Notes: generated from the letters alone by a model not told the origin. A stretch of 44,086 nt of DNA from Opitutus sp. GAS368 (GCA_945903465.1 CAMDOF010000050.1:1-44086), one strand, 5' to 3'; counted from the stretch's first letter, positions 26,926 to 36,369 are shown. A program made the numbers and translations.

Positions 26926-27945
26926 TCAGGCCATCACTTGGGTACAATGCACGCGGGCGCTGGAATCGGCGGAAGCGAGGGCGGCGAGGTTAAAGCGGAG
27001 GGTTTGCTGCGCGGCCTCGAGCGTACACAGGCGGGCCGGTTGGCCCTCGATCTGATCGATAAAGGCGTTGGCTTGCTCGATAAAAAGTGCGTCGCGGTCC
27101 GCCGGGGGAAGCTCGTGCCAGTTCCACCTGGAGTCGCCGAGGCGGAAGATTCCCCAGCGGCGACGGTGAAATTCAATCTTCACGCTGCCGGTGGCGGTAT
27201 TGAACTGGAGGGTGGTTTCGTTGGGAGCCTGAAACTGGTTGAGCGTATAATTGACAAGGATGTCGCCGTGGCGGGCACTCAAGTTGACGGTGTCCTCGAC
27301 GGTGACGTCTGGGACTACTTGGTGAGAGCAATCGCAAAGCACGCTGTCGGTGGCGCCCACGACGCTTTCCATCCAATTGGCCAAATGAGTTAGCGCATCC
27401 TGAATGGCACCGCCGCCGGTCTTGCGGTCGCGATAGTAGGTTTGCGCGTAGTGGGCGGCATGCGCTGGTCGCATACTGGGAAAATGCTGACCGGTCGTCA
27501 CGGTCACGTGGCGGACAGGGCCAAACTCACCGCTGCGAAGGAAATCACGCGCCTGCAGCAATAACGGATTGACGTGCAAAACATACGCCACCGCTGCGTG
27601 CCGTTTGGCAAGATCGCGGGCCTGCCGCAACTCTTCGACACCGGCGAGCGATTGCGAAAGGGGCTTTTCGATCAAGACGTGGCAGCCGTGTTGTAAGACC
27701 CGTCGGGCCATGGGCACGTGCAAATGAGCCGGCGTGCAAATCACGACGGCATCGAAGGACTGTTGGGCGAGTGCCTGCTCCCAGTCGGCGGCAGTGGCGA
27801 CTTGATAGGTCTGCCCGAGGATTGCGAGCAAGGCTGGGCGAGTGTCACACGCAGTTACCTGGGCGCGGCCGGTGAGCTGGAAACAGCGCAGATGACGCTC
27901 CCCGATGCTGCCACAACCGATGATGAGTACGGAAAGTAGGGCCAT
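26926..27945 (-). CDS. Gfo/Idh/MocA-family oxidoreductase B
   Basis: Oxidoreductase of 339 residues with standard family motifs: 'LIIGCGSIGERHLRCF' for the dinucleotide, 'VICTPAHLHVPMA', 'HVLIEKPLSQSL' with the EKP lysine, and 'GGGAIQDALTHLANW' with the Asp-x-x-x-His active-site pair. It would transfer hydride between NAD(P) and a sugar-type substrate in the cytoplasm. It is the first gene of the 27945-21914 operon. About 220 bases without a gene separate it from accA and should hold the promoter. Confidence 0.9.
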   Translation of the reverse strand: MALLSVLIIGCGSIGERHLRCFQLTGRAQVTACDTRPALLAILGQTYQVATAADWEQALAQQSFDAVVICTPAHLHVPMARRVLQHGCHVLIEKPLSQSLAGVEELRQARDLAKRHAAVAYVLHVNPLLLQARDFLRSGEFGPVRHVTVTTGQHFPSMRPAHAAHYAQTYYRDRKTGGGAIQDALTHLANWMESVVGATDSVLCDCSHQVVPDVTVEDTVNLSARHGDILVNYTLNQFQAPNETTLQFNTATGSVKIEFHRRRWGIFRLGDSRWNWHELPPADRDALFIEQANAFIDQIEGQPARLCTLEAAQQTLRFNLAALASADSSARVHCTQVMA

Positions 27946-28166
27946 GAGATCGAGTAGGAGTAAGAAGGGAAAGGGAACCGCATCGCCAAGACACGGAGGA
28001 AGGGGCCTGGAATTATTGGTGATCGCGGCGCCGGGTCATCCGAGAAACAAAGCGCCTTTAAAAATCCTCGCGGAGACTATTGACCTGCTGCGAGCCATCG
28101 AAAACAGAGGAAGCTGAATTGGACGGGCAAAGACCGTCGAATCAACCGAGGCGCAAAGGCAGCTAC

Positions 28167-29147
28167 TCAGCTGCGGATGGCACCGTCCTCAGTAAAAACT
28201 CCGAGGTGACGGAAACGCTCGTAGCGGGCATTGAGGAGGGCCTCGGTATCGAGGGAGCGGATCGCGAGGAGGTGCTTTTGGAGACTCGTTTTGAGGGCCG
28301 CGGCGGCTTGCTCGGGGTTATGATGGGCTCCGCCCGCAGGTTCGGGGATGACCTCATCGACGACGCCGAGGCCCTTGAGATGGTGAGCACTGACTTTCAG
28401 GGCCTCAGCGGCGGTGGGAGCCGCGGCACTGTCTTTCCAGAGAATAGCGGCGCAGCCCTCGGGGGAAATGACCGAGTAGTAGCTATTTTCGAAAATGAGG
28501 ACGCGGTCGGTAACGCCGATACCCAAGGCTCCACCTGACCCCCCCTCGCCGATGACGACGGCGACGGAAGGAGTGCGGAGCATGGCCATCTCGCGAAGGT
28601 TGGTGGCGATGGCCTCGGAAACATGGCGGGCCTCCGATTCGATTCCGGGGAAAGCGCCTGGGGTATCGATGAAGGTGAGAACGGGAATATGGAATTTCTC
28701 CGCGAGCTTCATCAGCCGAAGCGCCTTCCGGTAGCCTTCGGGCTGCGGCATGCCGAAGTTACGCAGGATTCGTTCCTTGGGGTCGCGGCCCTTTTGTTGG
28801 GCGACGATCATAACAGCCTCGCCGTTAAAGAAGGCGGTGCCGCCGACGATGGCGCGGTCGTCCTTAAATTGGCGATCTCCGTGGAGTTCTTGGAAGTTTT
28901 CGCAGATCGCCTGGATATAATCGAGTGCGTAGGGGCGCTTCGGATGCCGAGCGATCTGGACCTTTTGCCAGGCACTGAGACTGGAGTAAATTTCTTGGCC
29001 GGTGCTCTCGATTTTAGATTCGATGGACTGGATTTCGCTGGTGAGATCGACGTTGGTCTCGAGCGAGCGCTGGCGCAGGTCGTCGACTTGGCGCGTAAGC
29101 TCTCTGAGCGGTTTTTCGAACTCCAGCACGTAAGTCGAAGGTTCCAT
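28167..29147 (-). CDS. accA: Acetyl-CoA carboxylase carboxyltransferase subunit alpha
   Basis: Carboxyltransferase alpha subunit that, with AccD, moves the carboxyl group from biotin to acetyl-CoA in the first step of fatty-acid synthesis. From the ATG at 29145-29147 ('MEPSTYVLEFEKPLREL') it has 326 residues, normal for AccA. Recognisable segments are 'QIARHPKRPYALDYI', 'FQELHGDRQFKDDRAIVGG', 'KGRDPKERILRNFGMPQPEG', 'FIDTPGAFPGIESE' and 'GEGGSGGALGIGV'. A longer open frame to 29207 adds residues not seen in the family. It is unrelated to its neighbours on either side. Confidence 0.97.
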   Translation of the reverse strand: MEPSTYVLEFEKPLRELTRQVDDLRQRSLETNVDLTSEIQSIESKIESTGQEIYSSLSAWQKVQIARHPKRPYALDYIQAICENFQELHGDRQFKDDRAIVGGTAFFNGEAVMIVAQQKGRDPKERILRNFGMPQPEGYRKALRLMKLAEKFHIPVLTFIDTPGAFPGIESEARHVSEAIATNLREMAMLRTPSVAVVIGEGGSGGALGIGVTDRVLIFENSYYSVISPEGCAAILWKDSAAAPTAAEALKVSAHHLKGLGVVDEVIPEPAGGAHHNPEQAAAALKTSLQKHLLAIRSLDTEALLNARYERFRHLGVFTEDGAIRS

Positions 29148-29207
29148 AAAGGTAAAAAAAGCGTACGGGCTGAGCGGAACACGTGTCAACGGGCGGCGTG
29201 CGCCCAT

Positions 29208-29557
29208 GCCGCGTGCGCCATGCCTCGCGCCCGAGCCGCCGCTCGGACTTAGGCCATCAAGACCTCGGGTATTAATTCGTGGGGAGTTGAATTCATAAAG
29301 AGTCGAATATTTAGCTCAAACCGCCTTCGATCAGTTTAGGTCGACGGGATCCTCGGGGCCTCCTGAGCGAGTTCGGTGGGGATCCCGACGCAAGACCGAG
29401 GAAGCCCGACGCAAGCCCGAGCAAGATCGACGCAAGACCGAGGGACGTTCACGTGGAAGCGGCGCGGGAAGGAGGGTAAATCGATAGATGCGGGCGGCGG
29501 CGCGGATCGATTCTCCCGAGGTCGCAACTGGGCGCAGCTGGGGCGATCGCAAATAGA
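29208..29557. other. Intergenic region with 21-bp tandem repeats
   Basis: No supportable gene between accA and uppP. Positions 29386-29448 hold three imperfect 21-bp repeats (see separate entry). Because 21 is a multiple of three, open frames through the repeats look heptapeptide-like, but none has a convincing start or homology. Confidence 0.5.
29386..29448. repeat. Three imperfect 21-bp tandem repeats
   Basis: Units start at 29386, 29407 and 29428, each beginning CGACGCAAG(A/C)CCGAG. The last third of the unit varies between copies. Confidence 0.85.
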
Positions 29558-30637
29558 TCACAGATAAAAGAGGGCGACGAGGGCCGCGGCGAGGGCGAGA
29601 CGATACCAGGCGAAGGCGGTCAGGCCATGGCGCGTTAGCCAGAGCACCAAAAAGCGCACGCAGATAGCCGCGGTGATCGCAGCTACGGCCGCGCCAAGCA
29701 GAATGGGGCCCCAGCCGAAAACTTGGATCATGGCGCCCCCGCTCCTAAATCCTTTGTAAATTGACGCGGCACTCAGGGTAATAAAACCGAGCAAGAAGCT
29801 GAATTCCGCCGACCGACGCGGGTCGAGGCCGACTAAGTAACCGCCCACAATGGTCATCATGGATCGGCTGGTGCCGGGCCACAGGGCTACGCACTGGAGT
29901 GCACCAATGGTGGCCGCCTTCATCGGGGTGAGGGCGTCTAATTCGGTCGCGGCGATGGGCTGAGAGGAGGAACCGGCGGCCGGCAACGCCTGATCGCGCG
30001 CACGCCGCCAACGCTCGGCGTAAATCATAAGAAACGCTCCGGCCACTTGAGCGATAATCACCGCGCGGATGGAAAAAAGATGCGTATCGATCCAACTATG
30101 AGCGAGAAAACCGATGGTGGCGGCGGGAGTGAACGCAATCAGCACGTTCGCGAGGAGGCGGCGCCCCGCGGCGTCCCGTCCGAGGAGTCCGCGGAACATG
30201 GCGAGGAACTGGCTCCAGTAAAGCAGGGCGACGGCAGCAATCGCACCTGCTTGGATGACGACGGTGTAGGTATCGGCGGCGAGTTTTAGGGTGAGAGGTT
30301 CGCCGGCGGGGTTTTTTTCTGAAGGCTTTTTATGCCAGAGCGGTGTCCCATCTGTGCCGAGAAGGGGTTTTTCCGAGTCGAGATGCAATAAGCGGGTGGC
30401 GACGATGAGATGGCCGGTTGAGGATATCGGGAGGAACTCCGTCACGCCTTCGACCAGGCCGAGAATGATGGCGTCGCGCGTACTGAGGTGCGCGGCCGCG
30501 GCGGGGGCGGGAGCGGGTCCGGGGGCGGGGCGGTCTCCACTTGGCGAGGACTGAGCGAAGCCGGGGGCTAAAAGCACGATCAGGACGCTGATGAAGAGGG
30601 CGATCTGTCGACGATAAATGGGTCGGAACACGGGCAA
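29558..30637 (-). CDS. uppP: Undecaprenyl-diphosphatase
   Basis: Integral membrane phosphatase (BacA/UppP) that recycles undecaprenyl diphosphate for cell-wall synthesis. Signature motifs are 'GLVEGVTEFLPISSTGHLI' (residues about 60-78) and 'WPGTSRSMMTIVGGYLVGL'. At 359 residues it is longer than the usual ~270: it has an N-terminal signal-like helix, a Pro/Ala-rich linker ('RPAPGPAPAPAAAAH') and an inserted loop ('LLGTDGTPLWHKKPSEKNP'). No ATG is available at the N-terminus; the start is a TTG (30637) or GTG (30631), so the exact start is uncertain. Confidence 0.93.
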   Translation of the reverse strand: MPVFRPIYRRQIALFISVLIVLLAPGFAQSSPSGDRPAPGPAPAPAAAAHLSTRDAIILGLVEGVTEFLPISSTGHLIVATRLLHLDSEKPLLGTDGTPLWHKKPSEKNPAGEPLTLKLAADTYTVVIQAGAIAAVALLYWSQFLAMFRGLLGRDAAGRRLLANVLIAFTPAATIGFLAHSWIDTHLFSIRAVIIAQVAGAFLMIYAERWRRARDQALPAAGSSSQPIAATELDALTPMKAATIGALQCVALWPGTSRSMMTIVGGYLVGLDPRRSAEFSFLLGFITLSAASIYKGFRSGGAMIQVFGWGPILLGAAVAAITAAICVRFLVLWLTRHGLTAFAWYRLALAAALVALFYL

Positions 30638-31039
30638 AGGCTTTGGCTCAGGCGGAGCGCACGCAATTTAATTTGTTTAAAGGCGGTGCAAAGACTTTCC
30701 GTGGGCGTGATTCGCAGTCGGAGATTGGCGGTAGGAGGCAGATGCTGGTCGCGGCTCGCGCCGGTTAGGAGTGAACGGGCGGTGGTGCGGTTGGCGGTGG
30801 TGGCGGTGGTGGCGGTGGCGGGCGCAGGTGGTGGCGGTGGCGGCGGCGACGATAGCTTGCCTCCACCTGGCGGGGGGCGGCGCGCGTCATGGCAGTGCGA
30901 AGCCTTGGTATTTTCCCACTTTTTTTAGAGAGAGCGGCTTTTTAATTGCGCGCGGCGGTGCCGCTACGCCAAAGATGGCCACGCGGAAAAACATCTGCGG
31001 TCTAGGTCGTGCGCTCAGGCCAAAAAAACATCTCAATTT
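30638..31039. other. Intergenic region with G-rich GGCGGT-type repeats
   Basis: No supportable gene. Positions about 30778-30852 are a run of imperfect GGTGGC/GGCGGT units with many closely spaced G pairs and triplets, compatible with G-quadruplex formation on the plus strand. The remainder must hold the divergent promoters of uppP and trpD. Confidence 0.5.
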
Positions 31040-32086
31040 ATGTCACCGCTAGCCCTTCTCTCGATGCAGTTGGCCGCTGGCGAGTCGTTGAGCGTGTGGC
31101 AGGTCGAAAGCGCGGCCGCGCTGCTCGCGGGAACGGAGGAAGCGGATGAATCCAAGGCGGCATTTCTCGTCGCGTTGGCTCAAAAAGGTGAGACGGCGGG
31201 TGAGGTGGCGGCGTTTGCGGCGGCCTTTCGCGGGCGTGCGATCAATCCCGGGGTGGAGGCGTGGGCGCCGAGTGCCATTGATATTGTCGGCACGGGCGGA
31301 GATCATTCGGGAGGCTTTAATATATCCAGCGTGGTGGTGCTGATCCTGGCGAGTGCGGGGGTGACGGTAATGAAACACGGTAATCGAGGAATTACCTCCA
31401 AGTGCGGGAGTGCTGATTTATTGGCGGGCCTAGGGGTAAATTTGGAGGCTCCGGCGGAGCAATTGCGCCGCGCGCTTGATGAGTTGGGCTTCGTTTTTTT
31501 CTTCGCTCCCGCATACCATCCTGCCTTTCGACACATCGCGCCGGTGCGAAAGGCTTTGGCGGCGCGGGGCCAGCGTACGGTATTCAATATTCTTGGACCG
31601 TTAATCAATCCCGGGCGGCCGGCCCACGTGTTGTTAGGGACTTTTTCAGCGGCTTCGGTGCCCACTTTAGCGGGGGCGCTCGCCGCGCTGGGCGCCAAGA
31701 GCGGGCTGGCGGCGCATGGAATCATTTCAGATGAACGCGGGATCGATGAACTGACGACGGCAACCTGTAATCGGGTGTGTGGCTTTGGTGAGCGGAGCGA
31801 GGTAAACGGGGAGTGGGTGGCGGCAGACTTTGGGCTTACCCGATCGCCGTTTTCGGATCTGGCGGGTGGGGACCTGGCCACAAATCTCGCGATGGTCGCT
31901 GCTTTGGTGGAGGGGAAAGCGCCCGCGGGGCTGGTGGATACGATTGTGCTGAATGCGGCGGTGGCGCTGTGGATTGTGGGGCGAGTGGGGTCTGTGCGTG
32001 AGGGGTTGGCGCCAGCGCGGGATTTTCTCCTAGGCGGGCCAGTCAAACGTAAGATCGCCGCGGTTCGTGAATTTTATCAGTCATGA
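31040..32086 (+). CDS. trpD: Anthranilate phosphoribosyltransferase
   Basis: Second step of tryptophan synthesis: joins anthranilate and PRPP. The 348-residue protein has the family motifs 'DIVGTGGDHSGGFNISS' (PRPP/glycine-rich loop), 'VMKHGNRGITSKCGSADLL', 'FFFAPAYHPAFRHIAPVRK' and 'RTVFNILGPLINP'. It overlaps the next gene by four bases (ATGA, 32083-32086). No other trp gene is adjacent; pairing with glmM suggests co-transcription rather than a shared pathway. Confidence 0.96.
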   Translation: MSPLALLSMQLAAGESLSVWQVESAAALLAGTEEADESKAAFLVALAQKGETAGEVAAFAAAFRGRAINPGVEAWAPSAIDIVGTGGDHSGGFNISSVVVLILASAGVTVMKHGNRGITSKCGSADLLAGLGVNLEAPAEQLRRALDELGFVFFFAPAYHPAFRHIAPVRKALAARGQRTVFNILGPLINPGRPAHVLLGTFSAASVPTLAGALAALGAKSGLAAHGIISDERGIDELTTATCNRVCGFGERSEVNGEWVAADFGLTRSPFSDLAGGDLATNLAMVAALVEGKAPAGLVDTIVLNAAVALWIVGRVGSVREGLAPARDFLLGGPVKRKIAAVREFYQS

Positions 32087-33459
32087 ATCGAAAATATTTT
32101 GGTACCGACGGCGTCCGTGGCCCTTTTGGCGGCCCCCTCATTAACGAGGCGTTCGCGGCGCGGTTAGCGGTCGCGGCACTGCGGTGGTGGCAGGATTCCG
32201 CGGCTCCTGGGGCCGAAATGCGTATAGTGATCGGAAGAGATACGCGCGCGTCGGGGGAGTCGCTGGAGAGAGGGGTGGTGCGAGCCCTGGTGGCGGCGGG
32301 CGCGAAGGTCGTGAGACTGGGCGTGCTGCCGACGCCGGCGGTGGCGCGGGCGGTGCGGGCGACGGGGGCAAGTCTGGGGGTGGTCATTACCGCTTCCCAT
32401 AACCCCGCAAGCGATAATGGTATTAAATTTTTTGGTCCGGGCGGCGTTAAGTTGACCGATGATGACGAAGCGCGGATCGAGTGCAACCTGCTCGACGAGG
32501 TGGCCGCAGCGGATAGCGGCGGGCCGACCCCGGCTGGACAGGTAGAGGCAAGGACCACGGAGGCCAGGACCGCGGAGGCCGACTATATTGCATCGGCCGA
32601 GGGCCTTTTACCGGCTCGTTCGCTGGTGGGTTGGCGGGTGGTGCTCGACACTGCGAATGGCGCGACCTGTGGAACGAGCCCGGTGGTGCTGCGTCGCTTA
32701 GGAGCCGAGGTGATCGGGCTCGGGGATGGGCCGGATGGTTTGAATATTAATGCCCGCGTGGGCAGTGAATATCCGGAGACGCTGGCCGCGCGGGTGGTCG
32801 CAGAGCACGCGCGTCTGGGGATTGCGCACGATGGGGATGGCGATCGCTGCATTTTGTGTGACGAGTCGGGCGCGATCTTGGACGGTGATGAAATTTTGAC
32901 GATCCTGGCCACTTACGCGTTGGCGCAGGGGTGTTTGGCCGAACGGCTTTTGGTGGTGACGGTCCAGAGTAACCAAGGAGTGGATACAGCGATTCGTCGG
33001 GCCGGAGGACGGGTCGCGAGGACCGAGGTCGGGGATCGCTACGTGGCGGAGCGGATGCGGGCGGATGGGGCGACGCTGGGCGGGGAGTCCTCGGGCCACG
33101 TGATTTGCTCGGAAGTTTCCCCGACAGGAGACGGCTTGGTGGCGGCGCTGAAGGTGATTGCGGTGATGCAGGCGACGGGGCAGCCGCTTTCGGTTTTACG
33201 CCGGGTCCTCGTGAAGTGCCCCCAGATAACCGCGGCATTACGAGTGCGGGCGAAACCGCCGTTGGCGTCCTTGGCGTCTCTCTCGGCGGTGATGAGAGAG
33301 TTGGCGGAGGAGCTTGGAGAAGAGGGGCGTGTACTCGTGCGGTACTCCGGCACGGAAGCTAAATTGCGCCTGCTGGTCGAAGGACCGACGCTAGCGGTGG
33401 CCGAGCGCGCGATGGATCGCCTAAAGGCGGCGGTGGTAGCGGATGGTCTGGAGGTTTAG
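32083..33459 (+). CDS. glmM: Phosphoglucosamine mutase
   Basis: Converts glucosamine 6-phosphate to glucosamine 1-phosphate for UDP-GlcNAc and peptidoglycan synthesis. The 458-residue protein carries 'RKYFGTDGVRG' at the N-terminus, the phosphoserine loop 'VITASHNPASDNG' (Ser105), the metal loop 'AHDGDGDRC', the sugar-binding 'GGESSGHVI' and the phosphate-binding 'VRYSGTEAKLRLLVEG'. It includes a short acidic, repeated stretch ('ARTTEARTAEAD') in a loop. It is translationally coupled to trpD. Confidence 0.97.
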   Translation: MNRKYFGTDGVRGPFGGPLINEAFAARLAVAALRWWQDSAAPGAEMRIVIGRDTRASGESLERGVVRALVAAGAKVVRLGVLPTPAVARAVRATGASLGVVITASHNPASDNGIKFFGPGGVKLTDDDEARIECNLLDEVAAADSGGPTPAGQVEARTTEARTAEADYIASAEGLLPARSLVGWRVVLDTANGATCGTSPVVLRRLGAEVIGLGDGPDGLNINARVGSEYPETLAARVVAEHARLGIAHDGDGDRCILCDESGAILDGDEILTILATYALAQGCLAERLLVVTVQSNQGVDTAIRRAGGRVARTEVGDRYVAERMRADGATLGGESSGHVICSEVSPTGDGLVAALKVIAVMQATGQPLSVLRRVLVKCPQITAALRVRAKPPLASLASLSAVMRELAEELGEEGRVLVRYSGTEAKLRLLVEGPTLAVAERAMDRLKAAVVADGLEV

Positions 33460-33597
33460 GAGCGAGGGGCTCGCCTGAGTCGGCGCGCGGCTACAATCAG
33501 AAGCTCAGGTGAAGATTTCTTGTAACTTTTCCCATTTTAAAAAAACCGCCTACAGGGTTGACCGCCTCGCGCTGGATGCTTTCGCTCCGAATCCCTT

Positions 33598-34998
33598 ATG
33601 CCTGAAATTTCTGTCGCTGCTTTGGACCCCCGTCACCAAAAAATGATAGAGAACGCGCGCGTGGCATTAGAGCGGGGGACGTTGGATTACGTGCTCGAAG
33701 TCACCGCGCAGGTTTTGAAGATGCAGCCGAGCTGTTTACAGGTGCGTCGGCTCCAGCGGATTGCGCAGATGCGGCAGTACCGCGGGAGCAGGAGCGCGGG
33801 TTTTATGGGGCGAGCCCTGAGTGGGTTGTCGACGGCACCGTTTATGTTTGGAGGAGGCAAGAAGGATCCGGCGAAGCAATTGGAGACGGCGGAGGCTTTT
33901 CTGGCAAAAGATCCCACGAGTGTTCCCGCATTGAAGATGTTAGCGGAGGCGGCGACGGGGCTGGGTTATTTGGAGACGGTGGCGTTTGCTTTGGATGCAG
34001 TGCGTGAGTTGGAGCCTGATAATCGCCCCAATATGCTCGCGCTCGGCGACGCCTTATTGGCGGCGGGCAAGCCAGTTGATGCGTTGAAAATCGCCGATGA
34101 AATTTTACGCGACCGGCCCTCGGACGCCGAGGCCCAGAGTTTAATGCGCAAAGCCTCGGTCGCGCAGACCGTCACGAAGCATAACTGGGATGTGAAGCAG
34201 TCTTTTCGGGATAAGTTGAAGGATGAGGTCCAGACGATCTCGCTCGAGCAGAGCGCAAAGATCGTGAAGGGCGAAGATATGGCGCAGCGCCTGCTCGAGG
34301 AAGCCTTGGCGAAGGTGGCAAGTGAACCGAGTAACTTAAGCCACTACCGCAGCGTTTCGCAGGCTTACAAACAAATGGGCAACTTAGAGGAAGCGCTGGC
34401 TTGGGTGCGGAAGGCGCGAGAGCAACCGGTGGGCAAGACCGACGCCGCCTTGGAGAAGACCGAATCGGAGTTGGCAATTGCGGTGATTGAGAAGCACTCA
34501 AAGGAAGCCGAGGCGGCGGTGGCGGCGGCGCCCGGTGATGCCTCGGCTTTGGCCAAGTTATCGGCGGCGCAGAAAGAGCTCGATGAATTTAAACTTTCGG
34601 ATGCGAAGCGCTTTGTGGAGCGTTATCCGAATGATTATCCCGCGCGGTATGCTCTGGGTTCTCTGTTGCTCGAGTCTGGTCAGACGGAGGCAGCCATCGG
34701 CCAATTTCAGCAGTCGCAGAAAGGGCCGCAGGTGCGGGTGGCGTCACTGGTGGGCTTGGGGCGGTGCTTTAAGGCCAAGCGCCTCTTTGATCTCGCCGTC
34801 GCGCAGTTCAACTCGGCCAAAAATGATCTCAGCGGCATGGATGATACGAAGAAGGATATCATTTATGAGCTCGGCATTTGTTATGAGTTGATGGGTAAGG
34901 CCGACCTCGCGATTGCGGAGTTCAAGGTAATTTACAGCGAAGACATCGGCTTTCGGGATGTCGCGGAAAAAGTGAACGCCTTCTATTCCAAGAGCTGA
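33598..34998 (+). CDS. Tetratricopeptide-repeat protein
   Basis: A 466-residue, mostly helical protein with several TPR-like repeats, for example 'LEPDNRPNMLALGDALLAAG', 'LSHYRSVSQAYKQMGNLEEA' and 'DIIYELGICYELMGKADLAI'. No signal peptide or membrane segment is evident, so it is probably cytoplasmic and acts as a scaffold for protein-protein contacts. A Gly-rich patch ('APFMFGGGKKDP') and a charged region ('IEKHSKEAEAAV') interrupt the repeats. It stands 138 bases after glmM. The partner is unknown. Confidence 0.85.
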   Translation: MPEISVAALDPRHQKMIENARVALERGTLDYVLEVTAQVLKMQPSCLQVRRLQRIAQMRQYRGSRSAGFMGRALSGLSTAPFMFGGGKKDPAKQLETAEAFLAKDPTSVPALKMLAEAATGLGYLETVAFALDAVRELEPDNRPNMLALGDALLAAGKPVDALKIADEILRDRPSDAEAQSLMRKASVAQTVTKHNWDVKQSFRDKLKDEVQTISLEQSAKIVKGEDMAQRLLEEALAKVASEPSNLSHYRSVSQAYKQMGNLEEALAWVRKAREQPVGKTDAALEKTESELAIAVIEKHSKEAEAAVAAAPGDASALAKLSAAQKELDEFKLSDAKRFVERYPNDYPARYALGSLLLESGQTEAAIGQFQQSQKGPQVRVASLVGLGRCFKAKRLFDLAVAQFNSAKNDLSGMDDTKKDIIYELGICYELMGKADLAIAEFKVIYSEDIGFRDVAEKVNAFYSKS

Positions 34999-35095
34999 GG
35001 ATGACGTAGGTCGAGACTCGGTGGAAGAGCGGTCACGGGGACATGGAAGAGTCAGTTGCTTGAGACAGTCGAAGGGTTTTCGACAAAAAAAATTT

Positions 35096-36163
35096 ATGCA
35101 CTCACCCCTATGCTGGATGGGAGCGGCCCTCGCGTCGCTCTCGGTTTGGGCCGATCAGAAAAGCCAAACGTTGGACATTTATTGGGTAGATTCAGAAGGT
35201 GGAGGATCGACGTTGATCGTCACACCCGAGAATGAGTCCGTACTGATTGATACGGGAAATCCAGGCGGCCGTGATTCTGGGCGAATTTTGCAGGCGGCGA
35301 AGTTGGCCGGGCTCGTAAAGATTGATCATATGGTGATTACGCACTGGCACACGGACCACTTTGGGGGAGCCGCGGAGATTGCGCAGCGGCTGCCCGTGGG
35401 GACGGTCCATCATCGGGCGATTCCGGACCGTGATCCGGACGGTCGCGTGCCGTCGACCTTTCCGGTTCAAATTAAACCCTTTCGCGAAATCTCGGCACCG
35501 CGAGCGACCCTGCAAGCGGGTACGGCGATCCCCCTGAAGTCGAGCGGAGCGAAGAAACTGGCCCTCGTTTGCTTGGCCGCCGACCAGATCTTGGCGCCGA
35601 CCACAAAGGCGCCCACGCGGACGCTTAATCCGCTCACGGGTACAGTCCCGCCGAAAGCGGTTGATCTGAGCGACAACGCGAATAGCGCAGTCTTCATTCT
35701 TGAGTTTGGTGACTTTCGTTTTTTTGACGGAGGTGATTTGACGTGGAATATCGAAGAGAAGCTGGTGACGCCTTATAATTTACCAGGGACGGTGGACGTG
35801 TATCAGACCAATCATCACGGCCTCGACGTCAGCAATCACCCGGTTCTTCTGCAGAGCTTGGCGCCGACCGTCGTCGTGATGAATAATGGGCCGAAAAAAG
35901 GAGGGCAATCGGGGGCATTTAACGCGATCCGAAAAGTTCCGACGGTGACCGCTCTTTACCAGATGCATCGAAGCATGAACGTCGAGGCGGATGAGAATGC
36001 GCCAGCGGCTTATTTGGCGAACCACGGCACGCTCACGGGCGCCGCGGCCGCGGAGTGTTCCGCGAACCTCATTAAACTGACGGTCGCAGCAGATAGCCTC
36101 AGCTACCGCATCAGCATACCCGCGACGGGAGCCACGCAGAGCTTTCAGACCAAGCGCCGCTGA
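35096..36163 (+). CDS. Secreted metallo-beta-lactamase-fold hydrolase
   Basis: A 355-residue MBL-fold protein with a signal peptide from the ATG at 35096 ('MHSPLCWMGAALASLSVWA'); an upstream in-frame codon at 35021 would bury it. Metal ligands are visible in 'VITHWHTDHFGGAAEIA' (His83, His85, Asp87, His88). 'VFILEFGDFRFFDGGDLTW' and 'YQTNHHGLDVSNHPVL' supply the later Asp/His ligands. The pattern is closest to the ComEC-type MBL branch, but there is no competence membrane domain, so it is a stand-alone extracytoplasmic hydrolase of unknown substrate (a phosphodiester is plausible). Confidence 0.87.
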   Translation: MHSPLCWMGAALASLSVWADQKSQTLDIYWVDSEGGGSTLIVTPENESVLIDTGNPGGRDSGRILQAAKLAGLVKIDHMVITHWHTDHFGGAAEIAQRLPVGTVHHRAIPDRDPDGRVPSTFPVQIKPFREISAPRATLQAGTAIPLKSSGAKKLALVCLAADQILAPTTKAPTRTLNPLTGTVPPKAVDLSDNANSAVFILEFGDFRFFDGGDLTWNIEEKLVTPYNLPGTVDVYQTNHHGLDVSNHPVLLQSLAPTVVVMNNGPKKGGQSGAFNAIRKVPTVTALYQMHRSMNVEADENAPAAYLANHGTLTGAAAAECSANLIKLTVAADSLSYRISIPATGATQSFQTKRR

Positions 36164-36231
36164 GCTGACTCATGGGTCGGTGAGAGCGTGCTCGCCGCGT
36201 TGGCGGAGGGTGCTAGCGCGGAGCGCCCGAC

Positions 36232-36367
36232 GCCGGTCGGACTGAGGGATTTTTAAAAAAGCCGACACCACAGAATCGCTTATGCGGCATTTTCTCGGAG
36301 GGGTCTGATAGATTTGATGGTCTAAAATTCAGGAAACCCAGTGGAATACCCCTAAAATCCGACCGGC
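36232..36367. repeat. ~136-bp element with inverted ends, copy 1
   Basis: Bounded by exact 10-bp inverted ends, GCCGGTCGGA (36232-36241) and TCCGACCGGC (36358-36367). The interior contains words such as AATCGCTTATG and TTTCTCGGAGGGGTCTGATA and is nearly identical to copy 2 at 38408-38549 in the same orientation. No transposase is encoded. It overlaps the last two bases before the permease stop region. Likely a MITE- or REP-like unit. Confidence 0.82.
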
Positions 36368-36369
36368 GG

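Noticed and set aside
29331..29561. Small minus-strand protein with heptapeptide repeats (RSCVDLA / RACVGLP / RSCVGIP)
   Set aside because: The pattern is fully explained by 21-bp DNA repeats; two frames read through equally well and neither has a supportable start.
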